DNA of 64,000 bases, taken from assembly GCF_052055585.1 (NCBI RefSeq), contig NZ_CP170485.1:186001-250000 (forward strand). The letters are read 5' to 3'. A program made the position numbers and the translations under genes. Of this stretch, positions 35,648 through 45,400 are shown one piece after another. This DNA is from Oceanicaulis sp052055585. GTDB taxonomy: Bacteria > Pseudomonadota > Alphaproteobacteria > Caulobacterales > Maricaulaceae. The notes under the pieces were generated by a model that had not been told where the DNA came from, ran no database searches, and saw only the letters and a list, made by a program, of their open reading frames with translations. Within the stretch, counting starts at the first letter, position 1. Each line of letters begins with the position of its first letter.

Positions 35648-36406
35648 CTACCTCAGGTTCTCGTCGGCGTCGGCTTCATAGGTGGAGAAGTCCACCATGG
35701 TGCCGAGCACCTGCAGATACGCGATCAGGGCATCGAGTTCGGAGATCATCTCCGGATTGCCGTCAAACTCGCGGATCGGTGCGCCCGGATAGCGGGCGAT
35801 GAAGGCGTCATAGCTGGCCGAATACGGATCGAGCTGGGCTTCAAGGTCAGAAGTCGCGTTCTCGATCATCTCGTCGGTATAGGGCACGCCCAGCCGGCGC
35901 AGGGCCCGCAGGCGGCCTTCAACCACTTCGGTCTCAAGCGCCGTGGTCTCCAGGAACGCATAGGGAGGCATGATGGATTCAGGCACCACAGAGCGCGGAT
36001 CACGCATGTGGTCGCGGTGCCACTCGTCCGAGTACTTGTTGCCCACCCGGGCCAGATCCGGCCCGGTGCGTTTGGAGCCCCACTGGAAGGGGTGGTCGTA
36101 CATGCTCTCGGCCGCCAGCGAGTAGTGGCCATAGCGCTCCACCTCGTCACGCAGCGGGCGGACCATCTGGGAGTGGCAGTTATAGCAGCCTTCCCGGATG
36201 TAGATGTCACGGCCCATCAGCGCGAGCGGGGAGTAGGGCCGCACGCCTTCCACTTCCTCGATGGTTTCATCGAGATAGAAGAGCGGTGCGATCTCCACCA
36301 GGCCGCCGATGGAGACGACAGCCAGCACGCCCACGGTCAGCACCAGCGAGTTCTGCTCGAGAACCTTCTTGTGCCAGCCCCAGATCGGATTTTGTTTTTT
36401 CGCCAT
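35648..36406 (-). CDS. ccoO: cbb3-type cytochrome c oxidase subunit II (CcoO)
   Basis: The 252 aa monoheme c-type subunit. An N-terminal TM helix precedes the heme site GCYNCHSQMVRPLRDE (CxxCH at 74-78) and a distal Met ligand region VVPESIMPPYAFL. Length and order match CcoO. It begins 10 nt after the ccoN stop. Confidence 0.97.
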   Translation of the reverse strand: MAKKQNPIWGWHKKVLEQNSLVLTVGVLAVVSIGGLVEIAPLFYLDETIEEVEGVRPYSPLALMGRDIYIREGCYNCHSQMVRPLRDEVERYGHYSLAAESMYDHPFQWGSKRTGPDLARVGNKYSDEWHRDHMRDPRSVVPESIMPPYAFLETTALETEVVEGRLRALRRLGVPYTDEMIENATSDLEAQLDPYSASYDAFIARYPGAPIREFDGNPEMISELDALIAYLQVLGTMVDFSTYEADADENLR

Positions 36407-36416
36407 ATCCGCCTCC

Positions 36417-38075
36417 CTATTCGGCCGGTTGGATAGCGGCGGACTGCGGGTTCACCGCGTCCTCGGTATCGGCGACGTCGCCCTTGATGGTCCGGTAGAC
36501 GTTATAGGCCATCAGAAGCGCGCCAGTGAGGTACATCAGGCCGCCCAGAGCGCGGATGATGTAAGAGGGATGCATGGCCTCGACCGTCTGGACGAAGGAG
36601 TATTCCAGGAAGCCCAGCGAGTCGTAGGACCGCCACATCAGACCTTGCATGATGCCCGACACCCACATGGAGGTGATGTAGAGCAGGATGCCCAGGGTCG
36701 CGATCCAGAAGTGCCATTCGATCAGGGCGCGGGAGAACATGCCCTTGCGCTTCCACAGCCAGGGAACCAGGCAGTAGATCGCGCCGAAGGAGATGAAGCC
36801 CACCCAGCCCAGAGCGCCGGAGTGCACGTGGCCAATGGTCCAGTCGGTGTAGTGCGACAGCGAGTTCACGGCGCGGACCGACATGACCGGGCCTTCAAAG
36901 GTCGACATGCCGTAGAAGGCGACCGAGACGACCAGCATGCGGATCACCGGGTCGGTGCGCAGCTTGTCCCAGGCCCCGGACAGGGTCATCAGGCCGTTGA
37001 TCATCCCGCCCCAGGACGGCATCCACAGCATGATCGAGAAGGTCATGCCCAGCGTCTGCGCCCATTCCGGCAGAGCCGTGTAGTGCAGGTGGTGGGGACC
37101 GGCCCAGATGTAGATGAAGATCAGCGCCCAGAAGTGGATGATCGACAAGCGGTAGGAATAGACCGGCCGCTCAGCCCGTTTGGGGATGAAGTAGTACATG
37201 ATCGCCAGGAAGCCGGCGGTCAGGAAGAAGCCTACGGCGTTGTGCCCGTACCACCACTGGGTCAGGGCGTCTTGCACGCCCGAGAAGGCGGCGTAGGAGC
37301 GAGACCCCAGGAAGGAGACCGGCATGGCCAGGTTGTTGACCACGTGCAGCAGCGCGATGGTCACGATGAAGGCCAGGTAGAACCAGTTCGCCACATAGAT
37401 GTGCGGCTCTTTGCGCTTGGCCAGCGTGCCCAGGAAGACCAGCAGATACGCCACCCAGACAATGGTCAGCCACAGGTCGGCATACCATTCCGGCTCGGCG
37501 TATTCTTTCGACTGGGTGATGCCCAGCAGATAGCCCGTGGCCGCGACCACGATGAACAGCTGATAGCCCCAGAACACGAACCAGGGCCATACGCCGCCGG
37601 CGAGGCGGGCGCGGGTGGTGCGCTGGACCACATAGAAGCTGGTGGCGATCAGCACGTTGCCGCCGAACGCGAAGATCACGGCGCTGGTGTGCACCGGGCG
37701 CAGGCGACCGAAGTTCAGCTGCGGCAGCGCATCCCAGGACAGAAGTGCAGGCCAGGCCAGCTGGCAGGCGATGATCACGCCGACCAGAAGACCCGCAATC
37801 GCCCAGAACATGGACGCGATCACGCCGTACTTGACGATGGTCTCGTTATACTGGGCCGGGTCGCGTTCGACCCCGCCCCCTGAATACACGCCGATCATGC
37901 CGAACAGGCCCAGCACGAAGCCGAGCCCGATCACCCAGGCGTGAATCCTCATATTGGCGTCTGCGCCATTGGCCGCTGCAAACAGCGACCAGAGCGCGCC
38001 CAGCAGCAGAATGCCGCCGACAATCATAGCATTGGCGTCTAAGCCGGTTTTGGGTCGTCCCGCGAGCGCGGTCAT
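36417..38075 (-). CDS. ccoN: cbb3-type cytochrome c oxidase subunit I (CcoN)
   Basis: The 552 aa catalytic subunit with about 12 TM helices. It carries WYGHNAVGFFLTAGFL and HYTDWTIGHVHSGALGW, which hold the His ligands for the heme b/b3-CuB centre. The ATG at 38075 is preceded by GGGAGG. An in-frame extension to 38135 lacks a ribosome site and is rejected. First gene of ccoNOQP; it is divergent from the TauE/SafE-like gene across about 200 bp. A micro-aerobic regulator site was looked for, but no full FNR/FixK box was found. Confidence 0.98.
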   Translation of the reverse strand: MTALAGRPKTGLDANAMIVGGILLLGALWSLFAAANGADANMRIHAWVIGLGFVLGLFGMIGVYSGGGVERDPAQYNETIVKYGVIASMFWAIAGLLVGVIIACQLAWPALLSWDALPQLNFGRLRPVHTSAVIFAFGGNVLIATSFYVVQRTTRARLAGGVWPWFVFWGYQLFIVVAATGYLLGITQSKEYAEPEWYADLWLTIVWVAYLLVFLGTLAKRKEPHIYVANWFYLAFIVTIALLHVVNNLAMPVSFLGSRSYAAFSGVQDALTQWWYGHNAVGFFLTAGFLAIMYYFIPKRAERPVYSYRLSIIHFWALIFIYIWAGPHHLHYTALPEWAQTLGMTFSIMLWMPSWGGMINGLMTLSGAWDKLRTDPVIRMLVVSVAFYGMSTFEGPVMSVRAVNSLSHYTDWTIGHVHSGALGWVGFISFGAIYCLVPWLWKRKGMFSRALIEWHFWIATLGILLYITSMWVSGIMQGLMWRSYDSLGFLEYSFVQTVEAMHPSYIIRALGGLMYLTGALLMAYNVYRTIKGDVADTEDAVNPQSAAIQPAE

Positions 38076-38273
38076 TTCGCCCCTCCCTAATGAAGGCAAT
38101 GTCCATGCGTGTCTTCGCTGGGAATGAGCCAACATGAAAGTATGGCAATATGCCTCAGCGCGATTTCCAGCGAGCGCGCAGTATGGTCAGTGCCGTTGAT
38201 CTTGCCTTGTTTTCCTTGGAATTTCATAGGGCTTCGGGGAAATTTCCTTACAAAAAATGTGGAAGGCGACACG

Positions 38274-38990
38274 TTGACACACCCGGGAATGGATGTGGGC
38301 CCGCTTCTGGGCGGCCGAGTGGAGATTGATTTCCTCGCAGGCCTGATTGCGGGCCTGTCCACGAGCGCGCATTGCCTGGCCATGTGCGGGGGCATCGCCG
38401 CGGTCATTGCGCTGGGCGCAGGCGGCAAGCAGGCGGGCGTTGGTTTGCGCGGGTCGCGCCTGTTGATGGCGCAGCTCGCGCGGATTTCGCTCTATCTGCT
38501 TTTGGGGGTGATCGCCGGGGCGATCGGCTGGGGTTTGCAGGATTCCAGACCGCCCGCCGCCTTTCAGGATGTGGCGCGCTATCTTTCGGCGCTGGTGCTG
38601 GTGGCCGCGGGCTTCTCGGTGATGGAGATCCCGATCTTTGGCGGCGAGGTGGGGCGGCTGGGCGCGCGACTGGCCGCGCCGATCACGAAACGGCTGCACC
38701 ATCTGCATCGGTTCGGGCCCATCGGGCTGGGGCTCGTCTGGGGGCTGATGCCCTGCGCGATGATCTATCTGATGACCTTCTATGCCGGGCTCACCGGCTC
38801 ACCGGTGCAGGGCGGTCTTGTCATGCTGGGCTTCGGGCTGGGGACCGTGCCGGCCCTGATGGCGGTGGGGCTGGGCGCGGGCGCCCTGCAAAGCCTCGCC
38901 CGCTCGCTCTGGCTGCGTCTTCTGGCGGGCGGAACGCTGATCGCACTGGCGATCTGGACCGTGCTGGACCATGGCCTGCACGCCATGTGA
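38274..38990 (+). CDS. sulfite exporter TauE/SafE-like membrane protein (UreH_2 type, cbb3-associated)
   Basis: A membrane protein with about six TM helices and the conserved AHCLAMCGGIAAVI motif near the N-terminus, plus FGPIGLGLVWGLMPCAMIYL. These match the COG2836 family found next to cbb3 oxidase clusters and thought to help copper supply or assembly. The start is uncertain: a TTG at 38274 has GGAAGG 7 nt upstream, an ATG at 38289 has only a weak site, and the longer frame to 38109 looks unlikely. It is divergent from ccoN. Confidence 0.85.
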   Translation: MTHPGMDVGPLLGGRVEIDFLAGLIAGLSTSAHCLAMCGGIAAVIALGAGGKQAGVGLRGSRLLMAQLARISLYLLLGVIAGAIGWGLQDSRPPAAFQDVARYLSALVLVAAGFSVMEIPIFGGEVGRLGARLAAPITKRLHHLHRFGPIGLGLVWGLMPCAMIYLMTFYAGLTGSPVQGGLVMLGFGLGTVPALMAVGLGAGALQSLARSLWLRLLAGGTLIALAIWTVLDHGLHAM

Positions 38991-38998
38991 GAAAGCGC

Positions 38999-39027
38999 TT
39001 GACCACATATAAAGATATCCTTATATC
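38999..39027 (+). promoter_or_regulatory. promoter with embedded 20 bp palindrome before SAM-II riboswitch
   Basis: TTGACC (38999-39004), a 17 bp spacer and TATATC (39022-39027) make a good sigma70-like promoter just before the riboswitch. A near-perfect palindrome ATATAAAGATATCCTTATAT (39007-39026, 18 of 20 positions symmetric) fills the spacer and -10. A repressor there would block transcription. It recalls operators of ArsR-family methionine regulators (SahR type), a comparison made from memory only. Confidence 0.65.
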
Positions 39028-39033
39028 TCTCTA

Positions 39034-39086
39034 CGCGCCGATTTGAGCTTCAGCTTGCGGGCGCGGAATAAATGCGGCTAAAGCGA
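39034..39086 (+). ncRNA. SAM-II riboswitch
   Basis: P1 stem CGCGCC (39034-39039) pairs with GGCGCG (39060-39065). The conserved L1 segment GATTTGA follows P1, and the 3' part has AATAAATG...GCTAAAG. This order and these conserved bases match the SAM-II (metA) class known in alphaproteobacteria as a pseudoknot that binds S-adenosylmethionine. It lies 123 nt before the hom-metX-metB operon. An 8 bp stem GCGTCGAG (39088-39095) / CTCGACGC (39135-39142), with an inner CCTGA/TCAGG stem, follows and may be the expression platform. Confidence 0.9.
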
Positions 39087-39209
39087 AGCGTCGAGTATGT
39101 TTGGTCCTGACATCCCCCCGTCGCCTCAGGCATTCTCGACGCACCGCTCTCTTCATTGTTCCGCCCGGAGTGCTCACTTCGGCGCCCTATAGAACCGATG
39201 GAGAGCATC

Positions 39210-40184
39210 ATGACCTATCCGGCCCTGCTGGATCGCCCCGCCTTTTCCCCTGCCGCCTCGCCGATCCGCCCCATGCGCGCGATCATGCTGGGTTGCGGCG
39301 TGGTGGGCGGCGGCGTGATCGAGCGTCTGCCGGACGGGATTGAGCTTGTCGGCATCCTGACCCGCACCCCGCGCCCCGAAGGCGTGTCCGGTTTTCCGGT
39401 CTTCACCGATCCGGACGCAGTCTTCGCGCTCAAGCCCGAGCTGGTGATCGAAGCCCTGCCCGGCGGCGCGGCGGCCGAAGCGCTGGTCGAGCGCGCCGTG
39501 CGTGAAGGATGTCATGTGGTCACCGCCAACAAGGATGTGGCCGCCCGTCGTCCCGACCTTGTCAAAGAGACTCAGGACGCAGGCCGCACCTTCGCTTGCT
39601 CGTCTGCTGTGGGCGGCGGCGCGCCGGTGCTGGAAACCGTGGCGCGCCTGCGCGATAGCGGCGTCAAGGTGGGCCGGGTGCGCGGCGTTCTGAACGGCAC
39701 CTCCAATTTTGTGCTCGATCGTCTGGCGTCTGGCCGAGGTCTGGATGCCTCTGTGGCCGAAGCGCAGGATGCGGGCTTTGCCGAAGCTGATCCCAGCGCG
39801 GACCTGGATGGTCTGGACGCGGCGAACAAGCTGGCGCTGATTGCGCGGGAAGCTTGGGGCGTTGATCTTGATCCGGCCTCCATCCCCACCGCCTCGATCC
39901 GCGATCTGCCCGCCCATGTGCTGGACGCCGCGCGTCTGGATGGCCGTCGCATCCGTCAGGTGGGCTGCCTGTCCCGCTCGGTGTCGGGCGTGCGCGCTGA
40001 AGTGCGTCTGGAAGCCTTGCCGCTCACCGATCCGCTGTCGCGGGCGCGGGCGGAAGGCAATGTGGTCGTGCTGCTGCCCGAGCGTGGCGCAGAAGTGATC
40101 GTGGCGGGCAAGGGCGCGGGGCGTCTGCCGACCGCAGGCAGCCTGATCGGCGATCTCAACCGGCTTCTGAAGGCCAAGCGCTGA
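39210..40184 (+). CDS. hom: homoserine dehydrogenase, ACT-less, methionine-operon copy
   Basis: A 324 aa dehydrogenase with NAD(P) motif GCGVVGGG (28-35), VVTANKD, LNGTSNFVLD, and the active-site segment AEADPSADLDGLDAANK, aligning with the C-terminal half of the thrA fusion. There is no ACT domain. It reduces aspartate semialdehyde to homoserine, presumably for methionine because it heads the hom-metX-metB operon behind a SAM-II riboswitch. The ATG at 39210 has GGAG 6 nt before; upstream in-frame starts (39156, 39198) lack this. It overlaps metX by 1 nt (TGATG). Confidence 0.92.
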   Translation: MTYPALLDRPAFSPAASPIRPMRAIMLGCGVVGGGVIERLPDGIELVGILTRTPRPEGVSGFPVFTDPDAVFALKPELVIEALPGGAAAEALVERAVREGCHVVTANKDVAARRPDLVKETQDAGRTFACSSAVGGGAPVLETVARLRDSGVKVGRVRGVLNGTSNFVLDRLASGRGLDASVAEAQDAGFAEADPSADLDGLDAANKLALIAREAWGVDLDPASIPTASIRDLPAHVLDAARLDGRRIRQVGCLSRSVSGVRAEVRLEALPLTDPLSRARAEGNVVVLLPERGAEVIVAGKGAGRLPTAGSLIGDLNRLLKAKR

Positions 40185-41134
40185 TGTCTGCCCTAGCCTC
40201 TTCCACCCCGGATCGATGTCGAACCGCCCAATGGCGCGTTCAGGAATACTCCTGCGGCTTTGAGCGCCCCCATGGCGGGGGCTGGTCGGATGTGCGCGGA
40301 CGTGTGGTCGGCCCCGATGACGGGGCCGTCACCATTGTACTGGGCGGCATCTCGGCGGACCGGCGTCTTGTCGAGGATGAAGAGGGTCCGGGCTGGTGGC
40401 CGGGCGTGGCTGAAGCGGGCGGAGCGCTGGACCCGACCCGTCGGCGTCTCGTGTCCATGGATTTTCTCGATGACGCCGCCGAGCCGTTTCCGACCGTGGA
40501 TGATCAGGCCGCAGCCGTCCTGATGCTGGCCGATACGGCGGGCATCGAGCAGTTTGCACTGGTCGGCGCCAGCTATGGCGGATCGGTCGGGCTCAGCCTT
40601 GCGGCCATGGCGCCCGATCGCGTCAGCCGGCTTGATCTTCTGTGCGCCAGTGCGGGCGTGCATCCCATGACGCAGGCCCTGCGATCCATCCAGCGTGAAA
40701 TTCTCAAGCTCGCCATCGAGGCCGGGCAGGGCGCGCGCGGCGTCGACATCGCCCGCCGTCTCGCCATGACGACCTATCGCACACCTGAAGAATTCGCCCG
40801 GCGCTTTGGCCCGGATGGCGAACCGGGCGGGGTCGAGGCCTATCTCTGCGCGCGCGGCGCGGATTACGCCCGCACGGTGACGCCGGAACGGTTTCTGTCC
40901 CGGCTCGCGTCCATGGACGCGGCGGCGCCGGACCTGTCGGCCATCACCTGTCCGGTGAACCTTCTGGCGTTCAGCTCTGACAGTCTGGTGCCGCTTGACC
41001 AGGTTGAAGCCACGCGTGCGGCATTGACCGGGTGTGAGACCCGGCTTGTCGTTCATGACAGCCAGTACGGTCATGACGCTTTCCTTAAAGAGACTGCGCT
41101 CGTGAACGCCTTCCTGGAGGGCCGTCATGACTGA
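40184..41134 (+). CDS. metX: MetX-like homoserine O-acyltransferase (alpha/beta hydrolase)
   Basis: A 316 aa alpha/beta-hydrolase-fold enzyme with a visible triad: Ser130 in GASYGG, Asp266 in SSDSLVP and His297 in YGHDAFL, the MetX pattern. It is shorter than typical homoserine O-acetyltransferases (about 370 aa). Whether it uses acetyl- or succinyl-CoA cannot be read; MetX-type succinyltransferases of similar layout exist in hom-metX-metB clusters elsewhere. It overlaps hom by 1 nt and metB by 8 nt. Confidence 0.85.
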   Translation: MSALASSTPDRCRTAQWRVQEYSCGFERPHGGGWSDVRGRVVGPDDGAVTIVLGGISADRRLVEDEEGPGWWPGVAEAGGALDPTRRRLVSMDFLDDAAEPFPTVDDQAAAVLMLADTAGIEQFALVGASYGGSVGLSLAAMAPDRVSRLDLLCASAGVHPMTQALRSIQREILKLAIEAGQGARGVDIARRLAMTTYRTPEEFARRFGPDGEPGGVEAYLCARGADYARTVTPERFLSRLASMDAAAPDLSAITCPVNLLAFSSDSLVPLDQVEATRAALTGCETRLVVHDSQYGHDAFLKETALVNAFLEGRHD

Positions 41135-42272
41135 GTTTCGTACGCGTGCAGTCCGCGCCGGGATCAATTGCGACCCCGGTCATGGCGCAGTGGTGGCGCC
41201 CATCCAGATTTCGAGCGCCTATCGGCGGGCCGATCCGGCCCAGCCGGGCGCGTTTGACTATGCCCGCACTGGCCAACCCGGTCGGGCTGAACTGGCCGCC
41301 GCCCTTGCAGCGCTGGAAGGGGCCTCCGGCGCGGTGGTGGCCAGTTCGGGTATGGCGGCGATTGATCTGGTGCTCAATCTTCTGCCCAACGGCGCGCGGA
41401 TCATCTGCGCTCATGATTGTTATGGCGGGACGCGGCGTCTGATGGATGCGCGCAGCCAGCAGCGTGGCTTCAAGCTGAGCTATACAGATTGCACGGATGC
41501 GGCTGCGCTCGATGAAGCGCTCTGGAACGGGGCTGATCTGGTCTTCTTCGAAACGCCATCCAATCCACGCCTGCGCCTGACCGATCTCAGGGCGGCCTGC
41601 GCGAAGGCGAAGGCGGCGGGTGCGATTTCGGTCGTGGACAACACCGTGCTGTCGCCCGCGCTCCAGCGCCCGATTGCGCTGGGCGCGGACATCGTCGTCA
41701 GCTCGCTCACCAAGATCATCAATGGCCATTCGGACATGGTGGGCGGCGTCGTCTGCGCGGCGGACCCTGATCATGTGGAGCAGCTGGGCTGGTGGGCGAA
41801 TGCAGCGGGCGCCGTGGGCGGGGCGTTTGACGCCTTTCTCGCCATGCGCGGTCTCAGAACCCTGCCGGTCCGGGCGAAGGCGCAGTCAGAGAGCGCGCTT
41901 GAAATCGCCCAACGTCTCAAGGCCCATCCCAAAGTGGTCCGGGTGGATTATCCCGGCCTTGAGGATCATCCCGGCCACGCCATCGCCAAGAGCCAGCAGG
42001 ACGGCTTCGGTCCGCTGATGAGCCTTGAATTGACCGGCGGCGCCGAGGCGGCGCGCCAGTTCGTCCTTGCGCTTGAGCTGTTCATCCTCGCCCAGTCGCT
42101 GGGCGGGGTGGAGAGCCTGTGCGCCATTCCCGCCACCATGACCCACGCCGCCATGACGCCTGACGCTCGCCAAGAGGCGGGCGTCAGTGACGGTCTGGTG
42201 CGTCTGTCGGTCGGTCTTGAGGCGGCGGATGATCTCTGGGCTGACCTCGAACAGGCGCTCGCCGCGCTTTAG
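41127..42272 (+). CDS. metB: cystathionine gamma-synthase-type PLP enzyme
   Basis: A 381 aa Cys/Met-metabolism PLP enzyme. It starts with FRTRAVRAG and has the PLP lysine K196 in SSLTKIINGHSD, SGMAAIDLVL and a C-terminal DGLVRLSVGLE. Position after metX makes cystathionine gamma-synthase the best call, condensing acyl-homoserine with cysteine; O-acylhomoserine sulfhydrylase or cystathionine lyase cannot be excluded. At the position of the MGL catalytic Cys it has YGGTR, so it is not a methionine gamma-lyase. It overlaps metX by 8 nt. Last gene of the SAM-regulated operon. Confidence 0.88.
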   Translation: MTEFRTRAVRAGINCDPGHGAVVAPIQISSAYRRADPAQPGAFDYARTGQPGRAELAAALAALEGASGAVVASSGMAAIDLVLNLLPNGARIICAHDCYGGTRRLMDARSQQRGFKLSYTDCTDAAALDEALWNGADLVFFETPSNPRLRLTDLRAACAKAKAAGAISVVDNTVLSPALQRPIALGADIVVSSLTKIINGHSDMVGGVVCAADPDHVEQLGWWANAAGAVGGAFDAFLAMRGLRTLPVRAKAQSESALEIAQRLKAHPKVVRVDYPGLEDHPGHAIAKSQQDGFGPLMSLELTGGAEAARQFVLALELFILAQSLGGVESLCAIPATMTHAAMTPDARQEAGVSDGLVRLSVGLEAADDLWADLEQALAAL

Positions 42273-42428
42273 CGTGCCTGCGCCTTGACCCTTGGCCGCG
42301 CAAGGGGTACCGCCGCATGTTGACTGCACTTGTCTGGTGCAGGGTTTCCTCAGTCAGTGGCATTGTCGCAAGACGCGCCAGTTTCAGGCGTGGGGAAGCC
42401 GTCAGAAACATGTGAGACGAGGATCGAT

Positions 42429-45400
42429 ATGGCCGACGCGACCAAGAGCGACGCCCAGAAGGCTGAAGGCGCGAACGAGCGCCGTTTTCCAGCTGTCCCC
42501 GGACCGTCGGAGCTGCCCAAGATCGATGCCGAGATTCTCCAGTTCTGGAAGGCGGATGGCACCTTCCAGGCCTCGATCGACGAGCGCCCTGAAGACGATC
42601 AGTTCGTCTTCTATGATGGCCCGCCCTTCGCCAACGGCCTGCCGCACTACGGGCACCTTCTGACCGGCTTCGCCAAGGACGTGATCCCGCGCTTCCAGAC
42701 CATGAAGGGCAAGCGCGTCGAGCGCCGCTTTGGCTGGGATACGCACGGCCTGCCGGCTGAACTGTCCGCCGAGAAGGATCTGGGCATTTCCGGGCGCAAG
42801 GCCGTTCTGGAAATGGGCATCGACAAGTTCAACGCCGCCGCGCGCGCGGGCGTGATGAAATATGCCGGCGAGTGGGAAGACTATGTCACCCGCTCGGCGC
42901 GCTGGGTTGATTTCGAGAACGACTACAAGACGCTCGATATCGGTTTCATGGAAAGCGCGCTGTGGGCGTTCAAACAGCTTTGGGACAAGGGCCTTGTCTA
43001 CAAGGATTACCGCGTCGTGCCCTATTCCTGGGCTGTGGAATCCCCGCTGTCGAACTTCGAGACCCGTCTCGATAACTCCTACCGCAACCGGACTGACCCC
43101 GCCGTCACGATCGGCTTTGAGCTGAAAGAGGGCCAGGGCGAGCTGTCGGGCGCGAAAATCCTGATCTGGACCACGACGCCCTGGACGCTACCGTCCAACC
43201 TTGCCGCCGCCGCGGGCGCGGACATTACCTACGCCATCATGAAGAAGGGCGATGAGCGCTTCATCCTGTCAGTGAACGGGCTTGAGAAATACAAGAAGCA
43301 GCTTGAGGGCGCCGAGCAGGTCGGCACGGTCAAGGGCGCTGATCTCGCGGGCCTGAAATACCACCCGCCGTTCGACTATTTCGTCGGCTGGGAAAACGCC
43401 CACCAAATCCTTCTGGAAGACTTCGTCGTCGATGAAGACGGCACCGGCATCGTGCACATGGCGCCGGGCTTTGGCGAGGACGACCTCAATGCCTGCCGCA
43501 AGGCGGGCATCGCCGTCGTTGTGCCGGTGGATCAGGCGGGCCGCTACACCGCGCAAGTGCCGGACTATGAAGGCATGCTGGTGTTTGACGCCAACAAGCC
43601 GATCATCCAGCGCATGAAGGAAGAGGGCAAACTCTTCCGCCACGACACCTATGACCACAATTATCCGCACTGCTGGCGGACCGACGAGCCGCTGATCTAC
43701 AAGGCGGTGGACAGCTGGTATCTGAAGGTGTCGGACTTCCGCGAGCGGATGGTCGAGCTGAACCAGGACATCAACTGGTCCCCGGCCCACGTCAAGGACG
43801 GCATTTTCGGCAACTGGCTGGCCGGTGCGCAGGACTGGAACATCTCCCGCTCGCGCTTCTGGGGCACGCCGATCCCGGTCTGGGTGTCTGATGATCCGAA
43901 CTATCCGCGCATGGATGTCTATGGCTCCATCGAGGAGCTGGAGGCGGAGTTCGGCGTCAAGGTCACCGATTTGCACCGTCCCTATATCGACGAGCTGACC
44001 CGCCCGAACCCGGATGATCCCACCGGCAAGTCCACCATGCGCCGCGTCGAGGACGTGTTCGACGTGTGGTTTGATTCCGGCTCCATGCCCTATTCCCAGG
44101 TCCATTACCCGTTCGAGAACAAGGACTGGTTCGAAGCGAACTTCCCGGCGGACTTCATTGTGGAATATGTCGCCCAGACGCGCGGCTGGTTCTACACGCT
44201 GATGGTGCTGTCGACGATGCTGTTCGACCGGCCGCCCTTCAAGAACGCGATCTGTCACGGCGTGGTGCTCGACGAGAACCGCCAGAAGCTGTCCAAGCGC
44301 CTGCGCAACTATCCTGATCCGATGGAGTTCTTTGACCAGTACGGCTCGGACGTGATGCGCTGGTTCCTGATCTCCTCTCCGGTGCTCACCGGGGGCGATC
44401 TGCTGGTGCCCAAGGAAGGTCGCGAGATTGCGAGCGTGCAGCGTGAAGCCATTGCGCCGCTTTTGAACGCCTATTCCTTCTTCTCGCTCTACGCCAATCT
44501 TGAAGCGCGCCAGCCGCAGATCATCACGTCTGCGACCGATCCGCTGGACCGCTATATCCTGACCAAGACCGGCGAGCTGGCCAATGCCGTCAACGCGGCG
44601 CTTGAAGGCTATGACGTGCCGCGCGCCTGCAAGGAGGCGACGGCCTATTTCGACGCGCTGACCAACTGGTATATCCGCCGTTCCCGCGCCCGTTTCTGGG
44701 GCTCCGAAGACGAGGCGGCCAAGAACGCGGCGTTCGATACGCTCTACACGGTGCTGGTGAAGGTGAGCCGCATCCTCGCCCCGCTGCTGCCGATCACGAC
44801 CGAGAAGGTCTACAAGGCGCTGACCGGCGACCGTTCGGTGCATCTCACCGAGTGGCCCAAGGCGGATGAATTCCCGCAGGACCACGATCTCGTTCACGCG
44901 ATGGACCTGGTGCGCGACGCCTGCTCGGCGGCGCTTGCGGTGCGCGAGCGCGCGCGACTGCGCGTGCGCCTGCCGCTCAAGACCCTGACCATCGTGCATG
45001 CGGACTCTGCAGCGCTGGAGCCCTTCGCGGACCTGATCCGCGATGAGGTGAATGTGCGCAATGTGGCGACCTCCACCGATCTTGACGCCTATGGCAAGGT
45101 CGAGCTCAAGCCCGATCCGCGTATCGGCAAGCGGCTGGGCAAGGCCATGAAAGACGTCATGGCGGCGTCTCGTTCGGGCGAGTTCACGCTCAATGAGGAC
45201 GGCACGGCGACTGTGGCGGGTGAAACCCTCGCCGCCGAAGAGTTCACCATGCGCGTCGTCACCGATGAGGGCTCGGACGCCGAACCCTTTGCGGGCACCG
45301 GCGCCATCGTGCTCGACACCTCCGTGGACGCCGATCAGGAATGCGAAGGCCTCGCCCGCGACCTCGTCCGCGCCATCCAGACCGCCCGTAAAGAGGCCGG

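Noticed and set aside
38196..38209. Possible FNR/FixK box TTGATCTTGCCTTG upstream of ccoN.
   Set aside because: Only the left half-site TTGAT fits; the right half has no match to ATCAA.
42273..42428. Possible T-box or riboswitch before ileS.
   Set aside because: No T-box sequence or anticodon-like structure is seen; only a short TGCAC/GTGCA hairpin, which is not informative.
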